A stretch of 64,000 bases of DNA. It comes from Hymenobacter negativus (lineage in GTDB: Bacteria > Bacteroidota > Bacteroidia > Cytophagales > Hymenobacteraceae). The DNA is taken from assembly GCF_017571495.1 (NCBI RefSeq), contig NZ_JAGETZ010000003.1, positions 62,001 through 126,000 of the forward strand, written 5' to 3'. A program made the position numbers and the translations under genes. Positions 41,901 through 49,532 of the stretch are shown piece by piece. The notes below the pieces were generated by a model. It searched no databases and was not told the DNA's origin. It saw nothing but the letters and a program-made list of their open reading frames with translations. Within the stretch, counting starts at the first letter, position 1, and each line of letters opens with the position of its first letter.

Positions 41901-43920
41901 AATATGGCGACGCGTTGGTGGCCGAAGAGGCGCTGACCAAGGTGCCCAGCGTCACGTTGGTGATGCCGTCGCTGCCAGTGCCTGACGTCACCGGCGTGCA
42001 ATAGCAGTTCAGGAAGGGGCTTTGAGCCACGGCCACTACGTTGGACGTCGCCGACTGGCCGCTGGCCGTGCAGGTCACAATCACGCGGTAATCGGTAGCG
42101 GCCGTCTGGCTGGCCACGGAGTAAGTATTGGTGGCTTGCGCCGCGCCCAGGTTGGCGAAGGTATTGGTGCCGGCCGTGCTGCTCTGAAACTGGTACGAGA
42201 GGCCGGTGATGCCCGCCGCTACGCCGGTTGCCGTAAGCGTGAACGCCGTGCCGCCGCAGGCCGTACTGGCCGAAGCCGCCACTGTGATGGCCGGGGGCGT
42301 GCCCGCGCAGGCCGTTGCCGGTGCAATGCTGACGAAGTAGTCCAGCACCTCGCCGTACTGCGTGGTCGAGCAGGCTCCGGCCGAGGTGTTAATGACGGCG
42401 TTCAGGTAATAATCGGTGCGGATGCGCATCCGGGTCGAGCCGCTAAGGGCCGTGATGGGCGGCGTGATAGTGGCGGTTAGGTTGTTGGTCGTGGCTGTGC
42501 CGTAGAGGGCCGTGCCGGTGCGCAGTAGGGTAAATTCACTGGCATCGAAGGTGCCATTGCGGTCATAGTCTATCCAGACCGAGGCGCGGGTGTTCGACGG
42601 CACCTGCACCGTCAGGGTGTAGTTGGCGTTGGCCGTCAGCGTAGCCGTAGTGGTGCTGGCCGGGTACACGGCGTAATTGGCCGATACATAACCGGCTGAA
42701 GTGCTGGTGATAATACCCGGCGCATTGGTCAGCGTAACGCCGCCATCGCCGGGGAGCGACACGTTGGTCACGTTTGAATAGCTGGTGCTCGTGCTGGTAT
42801 GGGCGGCTGGCACGCAGTAGCAGTCCGTCACTGCGCTTTGCCCAATCTGCACCGCGGCCGAAGGCGTGGCCGTGCCACCCGCCCCGTCAAACAGGCAGGT
42901 CACGAGGGCACGGTAATACGTGGCAGCCGTTTGGCCGGTGGCCGTATACGTGGAGCTCGTGGCCCCACTAATGTTCGTCCAGGTCGTGCCGTTCGGCGAC
43001 GACTGCCACTGGTAAGTATAGCCCGCCAGGTTGGTCAGGCTGCCCAGCGACAGGTAAATATTGGTTGAGGAGCAGGCCGTAGTCAGGGCCGTGGTGCCAC
43101 CGCTGGTAGTCGTGGCCGCAGTGGTCAGACCCGTCGGAGCGGCTGCGCATATTGGGAGCACGCCGGCCGTCACGGCCAGCAGCACGGTGTTGCCAGCTGC
43201 CAGCGGCTTCGTGAACGTGAGGCCCGTAATATTCTTTGCCACATTGGCCGGATTCAGCACCAGTTTCAATTGGTAGAAGCGCGGACCCACTATGGGCGAG
43301 CCAGTGTATTGCACGCTGTTGTCGCCGCGGCTTACGCGGCCCAGCTTTTCGCGCACTACGTTGGTCTGGCCGCTGGCAAACCAGTCGGCAATGGTCTGGC
43401 CGGTAAATACCTGCGTGGTGCCATCAGCAAAGTTGACGGTGATGTCCAGCACGCTGTTCGCATTGCCCGAGGTACCAATCACATACAGCTCCGACGCCGC
43501 GCTGGGCGTCGCAAACGAGAGCGTACCCGAAGCCGCCGCCCCGTACAGCCGCAAAGCATTATTGGCCGAATACGAAGCCAGCTGGTACGTAATAGCGCTA
43601 TTGAGTGCGCTGGTAATCAGCCCACTGTTTTCCAGGGCTGGGTGGGTGGTGGCCGGGTATGTAGTGGTGTTGGGCACCTGGCCGGCGGGCCCTACGTAGT
43701 CCTGTGCCATCAGGGTGTAGCCGGTGCCGCCGGTGGCCGCCGCGCCGTCGATATCGGCTGTGGTGGTGGTGCTCACGGCTCCGGCGCCGTTGGCAATAAT
43801 GTCATGCGTGAAGCCGGTCAGGGCCACCGGGGTGTACGTTTGCCCCCAGGCCGGCAGGCTAAACGCCCCAGCCACCGCCAGCAGCAGCAGCTTGGATAAA
43901 GCAGTAAAAGGTTTTTTCAT
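38974..43920 (-). CDS. Large T9SS type A sorting protein with GEVxDY and Ig-like repeats
   Basis: 1648 residues, secreted. Signal peptide MKKPFTALSKLLLLAVAGAF then SLPAWG. The N-terminal ~200 residues lack a known domain. Then ~90-150-residue modules alternate Ig/PKD-like segments (CGGTAFTLTATGVAAG) with GEVED domains: GEVLDYFVSI, GEVEDYLVTI, GETEDYTVTI, each preceded by WIDYDRNGTFDASEFTLL-type text that looks like a Ca-binding loop. The C-terminal third has seven GTYTVTNTV-type repeats. Ends with VYPNPTPDGHLLLEF...SGVYILQARTASG..RRIVRN, the T9SS sorting domain. Probably a surface adhesin or matrix protein. Internal near-identical repeats make it prone to length change. Confidence 0.92.
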   Translation of the reverse strand: MKKPFTALSKLLLLAVAGAFSLPAWGQTYTPVALTGFTHDIIANGAGAVSTTTTADIDGAAATGGTGYTLMAQDYVGPAGQVPNTTTYPATTHPALENSGLITSALNSAITYQLASYSANNALRLYGAAASGTLSFATPSAASELYVIGTSGNANSVLDITVNFADGTTQVFTGQTIADWFASGQTNVVREKLGRVSRGDNSVQYTGSPIVGPRFYQLKLVLNPANVAKNITGLTFTKPLAAGNTVLLAVTAGVLPICAAAPTGLTTAATTTSGGTTALTTACSSTNIYLSLGSLTNLAGYTYQWQSSPNGTTWTNISGATSSTYTATGQTAATYYRALVTCLFDGAGGTATPSAAVQIGQSAVTDCYCVPAAHTSTSTSYSNVTNVSLPGDGGVTLTNAPGIITSTSAGYVSANYAVYPASTTTATLTANANYTLTVQVPSNTRASVWIDYDRNGTFDASEFTLLRTGTALYGTATTNNLTATITPPITALSGSTRMRIRTDYYLNAVINTSAGACSTTQYGEVLDYFVSIAPATACAGTPPAITVAASASTACGGTAFTLTATGVAAGITGLSYQFQSSTAGTNTFANLGAAQATNTYSVASQTAATDYRVIVTCTASGQSATSNVVAVAQSPFLNCYCTPVTSGTGSDGITNVTLGTLVSASSATNASPYYTDYSAAQTAGTLQIPALFQGGTTSVSVTMGSDGTQYSGVWIDFDHSGTFDTSEFFTLGTNAGASGTSIIPVTIPAGALTGQTKMRVRGGNDVVLLNSQSCTAASSSSNYGEVEDYLVTIVAPVACTGTPPTAMATTTAATVCGGTAFTLNATGIAAGTTGLSYQWQSSPAGANTFANLGAAQATAGYSVASQTAATDYRVIVTCTASGQSATSSVVAVAQNSFLTCYCTVVSTGTNEYIKSVSLPGTPGFTNATNVNSTNGYGDFTASATNTTTLVQGVTYTNGISVIVRSNNANSQGGLWIDYDHSGTFDASEYTLIGTSSLTATDVTFPVTLTVPATALPGQTRMRVRWRNSIFAATDACVSGSTTWYGETEDYTVTIAGCTATTASFSYGTAATYCVSGATSPAIVLGTGATAGTFSSTAGLTIDATTGAITLASSTPGTYTVTNTVPTSSTLCGSTATTTVTITAAPTADFSYAATSYCVSGATNPAATLSTGATAGAFSSTTGLTIDATTGAITLASSTPGTYTVTNTVAAANGCAAVTSTASVTITAAPTAAFTYPTATTCAGSTTSLTPALGTGATAGTYSLPAATGLSVDAATGVVTVGATATAGTYTVTNTVAAANGCAAATSTATFTLSAPTTATFTYPSATFCLSGIVPPTPTITGTAGGTFSSTTGLVINPNTGVISLGSSTAGTYTVTYTVSGTCGSSSTQSVTITTAPTAAFSYATPGIGAACAGGTGRFTPTITGTTGTFSVAPTGLTVNATTGAISLTGATAGTYTITNTVAASGGCAAVTSTATFTVNPLPATPTLTLSGTPATGITLTSSATSGNQFYLNNAIIPGATGSTYVINSGTRNGSYTVQVTNASGCTATSAPVSVVVTATSAAQAGTALTVYPNPTPDGHLLLEFTGYRESVSVRVLNAVGQRVYEGTIAGSALSQKQALNLSTLPSGVYILQARTASGSMEVRRIVRN

Positions 43921-44082
43921 ACAGTAAAGGGTGGGGAGGAGAAAGGGGAAATAAGTGAAGGATTATTAAGTACCGGAAGCGTATCGGTATTGAGCTCGGA
44001 AAGCTATGAATGAAACCTGCTTAATCGATACATAGCATTGGAAAAGATAGCGCTTGCGTCCGGGACCATGAGTAGCCCTAGT

Positions 44083-44179
44083 GCCATAAGCGTCAGCTGG
44101 TGACGAGCGCAGCGAGCAGGCCCGTTGAACGGTGCAACTGCCGGACCCCGCGCTGCGCGTCACCAGCTGAGGCTTATGG
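44083..44179. repeat. Imperfect ~30-bp inverted repeat
   Basis: CCATAAGCGTCAGCTGGTGA..GCGCAGCG (44084-44114) and its near-complement CGCTGCGCGTCACCAGCTGA...(44151-44178) flank 36 bases. Lies upstream of topB; could be a MITE-like element. It does not match the CGTCATGC family. Confidence 0.7.
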
Positions 44180-44238
44180 TGCAAGTAGTCGAGGGCAAAT
44201 GGGACAAGGCAGACGACGCGAACGACCTTTTCTCCGCG

Positions 44239-44246
44239 TATTTTTG
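44239..44246 (+). promoter_or_regulatory. Candidate -7 box TATTTTTG for topB
   Basis: Matches TAnnTTTG, 59 bases before the topB start. No -33 TTG at expected spacing. Confidence 0.35.
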
Positions 44247-44305
44247 TTGATTCCACGCGCCCAACGCCTCTTATTCAATCCCAAAATCTGCCTAATCTGC
44301 GGTCC

Positions 44306-46885
44306 ATGATAGTTTGCATTGCCGAAAAACCCAGTGTCGCCCGTGAAATTGCCAACGTGCTGGGTGCCACCCGCCGCATGGACGGCTACATGGAGGGCAA
44401 CGGCTACCAGGTGACCTGGACTTTCGGCCACTTCTGCCAGCTCAAGGAGCCCGACGACTACCAGCCCGAGTGGAAGCGCTGGAGCCTGCACAACCTGCCC
44501 ATGATTCCGGACAAGTTCGGCATCAAGCTCATGCGCCGCGACGAGGGCGTAGTGAAGCAATTCCACACCATCAAAAAGCTGGTGGACGAGGCCACCGAAG
44601 TGATAAACTGCGGTGACGCCGGCCAAGAAGGCGAGGTGATTCAGCGCTGGGTGCTGCAGGAGGCCAAGTGCCGCAAGCCCGTGAAGCGCCTCTGGATTTC
44701 GTCGCTGACGGAAGAAGCCATTCGCCAGGGCTTTGCCAACCTGCGCGAGGCCAAGGAGTTCGACTCGCTCTACCAGGCGGGCAAGAGCCGTGCCGTGGGC
44801 GACTGGCTGCTGGGCCTGAACGCCACCCGCCTCTTCACCCTGAAATACACCACTTACCAGGACAAGCAGTTGCTGAGCATCGGCCGCGTGCAAACGCCCA
44901 CGTTGGCCCTGCTGGTGGAGCGCTGGCACGAAATCCAGAACTTTCGGCCCGAGCCGTATTGGGTGCTGAAAACCGAATACCGGGGCACGCTCTTCAGCCA
45001 CATGGCCGCGCCCGACAAAGCCAAGGACGCCGACGCGGCGCCCGATACCAAGTCGCGCCTGCGCGCCCTGGGCTATTTCGTGACTGAGGAAGAAGCCCGC
45101 GAAGCCCTGGAAGCCGTACGCCCCGCTCCGTTGCGCGTGACCGATGTGGAGATTAAAAAAGGCCGCGAATCCCCACCGCGCCTGTTCGATTTGACCTCGC
45201 TGCAGGTGCAGTGCAACAACCAGCTGGGCCTCTCGGCCGAGGACACGCTGAAAATCGTGCAGGCCCTGTACGAGAAGAAAGCGGTGAGCTACCCGCGCGT
45301 CGATACTACCTTTCTGCCCGATGACCAGTACGCCAAAATTCCCGGCATCCTGCGCGGCATCGGCTACGATGCCCTGACCAAGCCGCTGCTGGCCACCAAG
45401 ATTCCAAAGACGCCCAAGGTCTTCAATAACAACAAAGTCACCGACCACCACGCCATTATTCCGACGGGCGCGGCTGGCCCTGGCGGCGGCATGGAAACCA
45501 GCGTGTACGACATCATTGCGCGCCGCTTCATTGCCGCTTTCTATCCCGATTGCGAGGTGAGCAACACCACGGTGCTGGCTGAAGCTGCTGAGCGTCCCTT
45601 CCGCGTGCGCGGCCGCCAGATTCTGAACCCCGGCTGGCGCGTCGTCTACGGCGACCCGACTCAGCAGGCGGCTCCTAAACCGACGCCCGCGCCGGGGGCC
45701 GCCGGTGCTGCAGCTGAGGACGACGACGCGGCCGTATCCACGGTACTGCCCAACTTTGTGAAGGGTGAAAGCGGCCCCCACGAGCCGCGCCTGGAAAGCA
45801 AGATGACCCAGCCGCCCAAGGACTATACCGAAGCCACGCTGCTGCGCGGCATGGAAACGGCCGGCCGCAACATCGACGACGAGGAGCTGCGCCAGGCCAT
45901 GAAGGAAAACGGCATCGGCCGCCCCAGCACCCGCGCCGCCATCATCGAAACGCTGTTTAAGCGCAACTACATCAAGCGCGAGAAGAAGCGTATTGTACCT
46001 ACCCCAACGGGTGTGGAGTTGATTGGCCTGATTCGAAACCCTACGCTGAAGTCGGCAGAGCTGACGGGCCAGTGGGAGCACAAGCTGCGCCAGATTGAGC
46101 GCGGTGAGTTGTCGTCGGAAGGCTTCCTGGGCGAGCTTTCGGGCTTGGTGAAGGAGATGGTGGCCGAGGTGAAGAACGATGGCCGTGGGCGCATGGTGAC
46201 GTCGGGCAGCGCCGAGCTGGCCGTGCAGCAGGCCCAGGCCAACGGTGCGGCCGGCAAAATGCCCGCCGGCATGACCGGCGGTCGGCCCACCCAGCCCCAC
46301 GGGCCAGCTACGCTGCCCGGCGCCAACGGCCTGGGTTACTGCCCGGCCTGCAAAACCGGCCACGTGGTACGGGGCAAAACGGCTTTCGGGTGTGTGCGCT
46401 TCCGCGAGGGCTGCACCTTCCGGCTGCCTGCCGAAATGCACGGCAAAAAGCTGAGCGACCCGCAAGCGAAAGCCCTGCTCGCCAAGGGCCGCACGCCGGT
46501 GATGAAAGGCTTCATCGGGGCCGACGGGCAGAAATTTGATGCTGCCATTGGCCTCGATTCCAGCTTCCAGCCTATGCTGCTGCAAGTGGCCGAGAGCAAG
46601 CCCGGTGCCGCCCCCGACTCGGGCCTGATTCCGTGCCCGGTGTGCAAGCTGGGCACCATGCTCAAAGGCAAGGCGGCCTACGGCTGCTCCCGCTTCCGCG
46701 AAGACTGCCAGTTCCGGGTGGCCTTCGAATGGGGTGGCAAGCAGCTCACCGAAACACAGCTCAAGCTGTTGCTGCGGCGCGGCGAAACCAGCGTCATCAA
46801 AGGCTTCATCTCCAGCAAAACCGGCAAGAAATACGACGCTGCCCTGAAGGTGGAAGAAGGACGCGTAGTGCCGGTGTTTGGGTAG
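44306..46885 (+). CDS. topB: DNA topoisomerase III with two C-terminal Zn-like modules
   Basis: An 859-residue type IA topoisomerase. TOPRIM: MIVCIAEKPSVAREIANVLG, and the acidic triad in VINCGDAGQEGEVI. Domain II/IV: SLYQAGKSRAVGDWLLGLNA, LLSIGRVQTPTLALLVER. Active-site Tyr329 in KKAVSYPRVDTTFLP. C-terminal part: ETAGRNIDDEELRQAMKENG, GIGRPSTRA. Then two TopA/TopB-like zinc ribbon modules: YCPACKTGHVVRGKTAFGCV and PCPVCKLGTMLKGKAAYGCS, each with a second Cys pair. TopB decatenates DNA and resolves recombination intermediates. A ~40-residue Pro/Ala insert (QQAAPKPTPAPGAAGAAAED) lies before the C-terminal half. Confidence 0.95.
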   Translation: MIVCIAEKPSVAREIANVLGATRRMDGYMEGNGYQVTWTFGHFCQLKEPDDYQPEWKRWSLHNLPMIPDKFGIKLMRRDEGVVKQFHTIKKLVDEATEVINCGDAGQEGEVIQRWVLQEAKCRKPVKRLWISSLTEEAIRQGFANLREAKEFDSLYQAGKSRAVGDWLLGLNATRLFTLKYTTYQDKQLLSIGRVQTPTLALLVERWHEIQNFRPEPYWVLKTEYRGTLFSHMAAPDKAKDADAAPDTKSRLRALGYFVTEEEAREALEAVRPAPLRVTDVEIKKGRESPPRLFDLTSLQVQCNNQLGLSAEDTLKIVQALYEKKAVSYPRVDTTFLPDDQYAKIPGILRGIGYDALTKPLLATKIPKTPKVFNNNKVTDHHAIIPTGAAGPGGGMETSVYDIIARRFIAAFYPDCEVSNTTVLAEAAERPFRVRGRQILNPGWRVVYGDPTQQAAPKPTPAPGAAGAAAEDDDAAVSTVLPNFVKGESGPHEPRLESKMTQPPKDYTEATLLRGMETAGRNIDDEELRQAMKENGIGRPSTRAAIIETLFKRNYIKREKKRIVPTPTGVELIGLIRNPTLKSAELTGQWEHKLRQIERGELSSEGFLGELSGLVKEMVAEVKNDGRGRMVTSGSAELAVQQAQANGAAGKMPAGMTGGRPTQPHGPATLPGANGLGYCPACKTGHVVRGKTAFGCVRFREGCTFRLPAEMHGKKLSDPQAKALLAKGRTPVMKGFIGADGQKFDAAIGLDSSFQPMLLQVAESKPGAAPDSGLIPCPVCKLGTMLKGKAAYGCSRFREDCQFRVAFEWGGKQLTETQLKLLLRRGETSVIKGFISSKTGKKYDAALKVEEGRVVPVFG

Positions 46886-46931
46886 ACTGATTTAGTGTAC
46901 AGGCTATTATAATGCGCCTCGACAACACGAT

Positions 46932-47498
46932 TTAACAGGCTAGTTCGGCCCGTAGCGACGCCTGCACGCGTTGGGCCTGCTGCATGTGCCGCTGCTGGTG
47001 CACTACCACAAATTCCAGAGCTTCACCTAGTCGCAGCTTCAGCAGCCGAAAAAACTCGACGGGCACGGCCTTGCGGTTGAGGTCGGTGGTTGCGGCCTGG
47101 GCCAGCACCTCCAGCAGGCGAGTTTGATGCAGGTCGAATTCGGTGAGTACTTCCTGGCCCAGGTCGCTGCCCAGTGGGTTTAGGCGTTTCAGCGTGCTGC
47201 TTTTTTTGGTGTTAGTGGGCCGCATCATTTCCACCGATTTGCGACCCAACCAAGTGTAGGCCACTTCGACTTCAGCGGCTGGCGCGGCAACGCGGCGGGC
47301 CAGGGCTTCGGCAAAAGCCGCATTGTAGTAGCGGCTGTAGCGGTTCAGGTGCTCCAGGCATTCGAGGATGCTCCAGCTGGTAGGTGCCAGTCGTTGGTTG
47401 AGTAGGGCCAGCGGTAAGGTGGCAAATTCAGTATTGACGGTGGTGCGCAGGGCAGCTACAGCAGCCTCAAGGCCAGCGAGGAATTCAGGGTTTTTCAT
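46932..47498 (-). CDS. DinB-superfamily protein
   Basis: A 188-residue four-helix DinB-like protein. The family His ligands appear as LECLEHLNRYSRYYN (helix 2) and EFVVVHQQRHMQQAQRV (C-terminal His pair). DinB-like enzymes are metal-dependent thiol transferases or hydrolases. Adjacent to, and codirectional with, the Crp/Fnr regulator at 47638, possibly regulated by it. ATG 47496-47498 (MKNPEFLAGLEAA) chosen over the longer frame to 47582. Confidence 0.85.
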   Translation of the reverse strand: MKNPEFLAGLEAAVAALRTTVNTEFATLPLALLNQRLAPTSWSILECLEHLNRYSRYYNAAFAEALARRVAAPAAEVEVAYTWLGRKSVEMMRPTNTKKSSTLKRLNPLGSDLGQEVLTEFDLHQTRLLEVLAQAATTDLNRKAVPVEFFRLLKLRLGEALEFVVVHQQRHMQQAQRVQASLRAELAC

Positions 47499-47637
47499 GA
47501 GCTTAACAAGGCGGTGCAATGTGGTATATTGGTGAGGCAAAGTTCTGACCAGCAACCATCGCAAAACCTTGATTACAATCAAGAATTACAAGCGGCCCCA
47601 GCAAGGTGCTCCATGGCCTGATTACTATCCAGGTACT

Positions 47638-48216
47638 CTACTTGAGGCGGCTCAGGGTCTCGGGCGTCATGCGCAGGTAGGAGGCCAGGTATTTGCGCGG
47701 CACCAGTTGGAAAATGTGCGGACTGCGCTGCCTGAGCCGGGCCAGCCGTTGGGCCGGCTCAGGCAGCAGCAGGTCGATTTCGTGTTCCATACGGCCCACC
47801 AGCGCTTTCTCCAGTTCCATGCGCCAGAACCGGGAAAAGGCCGGGCTTTGCTCCATAAATTCCATAAAGTCAGCCCGCCCAATGGCTAGCAATTCGCTCT
47901 GCTGCAGGGCCTGAATGGCGTATTCCGAGGGCTGGCCCGTGGCAAATGACGGAAACGAGCACAGCAGCGAGTTGGCGTACCCAAAACCCACACAGGTTTC
48001 TTCGCCCGGCGTGATGGGGAAGTAGATGCGTAGCAGCCCACTGCGCACGAAGCACAGCCGCTGTTCTACCTGGCCCGGCTGTACCAGAAAATCGCCGCGC
48101 CGTAGTAGCACGGATTGGTCCCAGCGTGCGGCAAAATCAGCTATTTCCTCAGGTTCGAGGCCAGGAACTCGGCTGAGCAAGGCCGTGAGCAGGGTGCAGG
48201 CGTCGGGAGAGAGCAT
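47638..48216 (-). CDS. Crp/Fnr family transcriptional regulator
   Basis: A 192-residue regulator. N-terminal cNMP-binding jelly roll: LLRRGDFLVQPGQVEQRLCF, VRSGLLRIYFPITPGEETCV. C-terminal DNA-binding part is short: RLRQRSPHIFQLVPRKYLAS, YLRMTPETLSRLK. Canonical cAMP contacts (GExxxxRS/A) are missing, as in many Bacteroidota homologues, so the ligand is uncertain. Divergent from a cyclase gene at 48602 with a ~385-base shared region: a possible cyclic-nucleotide circuit. Confidence 0.9.
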   Translation of the reverse strand: MLSPDACTLLTALLSRVPGLEPEEIADFAARWDQSVLLRRGDFLVQPGQVEQRLCFVRSGLLRIYFPITPGEETCVGFGYANSLLCSFPSFATGQPSEYAIQALQQSELLAIGRADFMEFMEQSPAFSRFWRMELEKALVGRMEHEIDLLLPEPAQRLARLRQRSPHIFQLVPRKYLASYLRMTPETLSRLK

Positions 48217-48601
48217 GTTAGTGACGTTTTTGGCTCACTGCTCAGCGTGCACAAGGTTGTGGCTTCGCCGCGGGAGCAATGCAGCAATGTAGTACTTGGC
48301 GCAACAGCTACGTGGATACTTACCGCACTTTCTGCTACAGTTTCCGCAAGCCCAGCCTCGCCACCTATGCCTACCTCGATGGGGGCTTAGTTTGCAATAA
48401 TATAGCGTAGCTTGCCCTCCGCCAGCGCCATATCAACAGCGGTAGTAAGGTCAGGTTAAGCAGCTTCATCGGCGCGCGCACTCACCGAAAAGGCTGCTAT
48501 AGTGCACTCTAAAAAAAGCCGGTAATAAGGTCGATAACCGGCTGGCTTGCTGCCGGGTTATTGGCCTCGCAACCCATTGCTTGTACCTTGCTGCTCCGTT
48601 T
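48217..48601. other. Divergent intergenic region (Crp/Fnr - cyclase)
   Basis: Contains a hairpin AGCCGGT/ACCGGCT (48517-48543) preceded by seven A, about 60 bases before the cyclase start, and TACCTTGC at 48584, near the ATG. No Crp-like TGTGA-N6-TCACA site seen. Confidence 0.45.
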
Positions 48602-49528
48602 ATGCCTTCACTCAGCGTACTGCCCGACCACCAAACCGTGCCAATTATTGACGGGCAAACCATCTTGCAGGCTACGCTGGCTCACTGCATTCCGCACGTT
48701 CACGCCTGTGGCGGACAGGCTAAATGCTCGACTTGTCGCGTGGTAGTGACTGAAGGCCTCGCACACTGCGACCCGCGCACCGCCGCCGAGCAAACCCTGG
48801 CCGATAAGTTGCACCTCACGCCCTATATGCGCCTGGCCTGCCAAACCACCGTGCACGGCGACGTTGCATTGCGCCGCCCCGTGGTCGATGCCCTCGACTT
48901 GGAGCTGACGCGCCAAGCCGTGGAAGCCCCCGGCCAGCGCCTGGGCGAGGAAAAGCAGTTGGCCATCCTCTTCACCGACATCGAAAACTACACGCCCTTC
49001 GCCGAGGCACTGCCGCCCTACGACATCATCCATGTGCTGAACCGCTACTTCCGACTCATGAGCGACGTTGTCAGCCAGCGCCACGGCTACATTGTTGACT
49101 ACGTGGGCGATGGCTTGCTGGTGCTCTTTGGCCTGGAGCGCCCCGAGCAGGCGGTGGCCGATGCCCTGGCGGCTGTGCAAGGCATGTTTCAGGCCATGGC
49201 CCGGCTCAATCCCTACCTGGAGCAGATGTATGGCCGCGGTTTTCGGGTACGGGCAGGCCTGCACTACGGGCCGGTGGTGGTGGGCCACATCGGGCAGGGC
49301 GACTCGCGCAAATTGGCTGCCATTGGCGACAGCGTGAACATGGCCAGCCGCATCGAAAGCACCAACAAGGACCTGGGAACTCAATTTCTGGTGTCCGAAG
49401 CTGTGGTAAAAGCCGCCGGCCCTAGCTTGCTCACACACCGCAACTGCGAGCGCACCCTCAAGGGAAAAACCGGCCAATACCAGCTCTATGAAGTGCTGCC
49501 GGAAGCCTTACCGCCCGTAACGCCATAG
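48602..49528 (+). CDS. Ferredoxin - class III nucleotide cyclase fusion
   Basis: A 308-residue fusion. Residues 1-90: adrenodoxin-type [2Fe-2S] domain with Cys36, Cys42, Cys45 (ACGGQAKCSTCRVVV, CX5CX2C) and Cys80 (RLACQT). Residues ~115-300: class III cyclase domain. Metal ligands are Asp126 (LFTDIENYT) and Asp170 (YVGDGLLVLF); transition-state Asn246 and Arg250 are in GDSVNMASRIE. The substrate-specifying positions are odd: the usual Lys before xxGD is Asp166 (IVDYVGD), and the usual Asp before xxxIGD is Lys237 (RKLAAIGD). So the nucleotide made is uncertain. Redox control through the Fe-S cluster is a plausible inference. Alternative start 48581. Confidence 0.9.
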   Translation: MPSLSVLPDHQTVPIIDGQTILQATLAHCIPHVHACGGQAKCSTCRVVVTEGLAHCDPRTAAEQTLADKLHLTPYMRLACQTTVHGDVALRRPVVDALDLELTRQAVEAPGQRLGEEKQLAILFTDIENYTPFAEALPPYDIIHVLNRYFRLMSDVVSQRHGYIVDYVGDGLLVLFGLERPEQAVADALAAVQGMFQAMARLNPYLEQMYGRGFRVRAGLHYGPVVVGHIGQGDSRKLAAIGDSVNMASRIESTNKDLGTQFLVSEAVVKAAGPSLLTHRNCERTLKGKTGQYQLYEVLPEALPPVTP

Positions 49529-49532
49529 CTGC

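Noticed and set aside
44174-46585. 803-codon open frame on the minus strand
   Set aside because: Lies antisense to topB, which has full type IA motifs; the His/Gly/Ala-rich product is typical of a GC-rich shadow.
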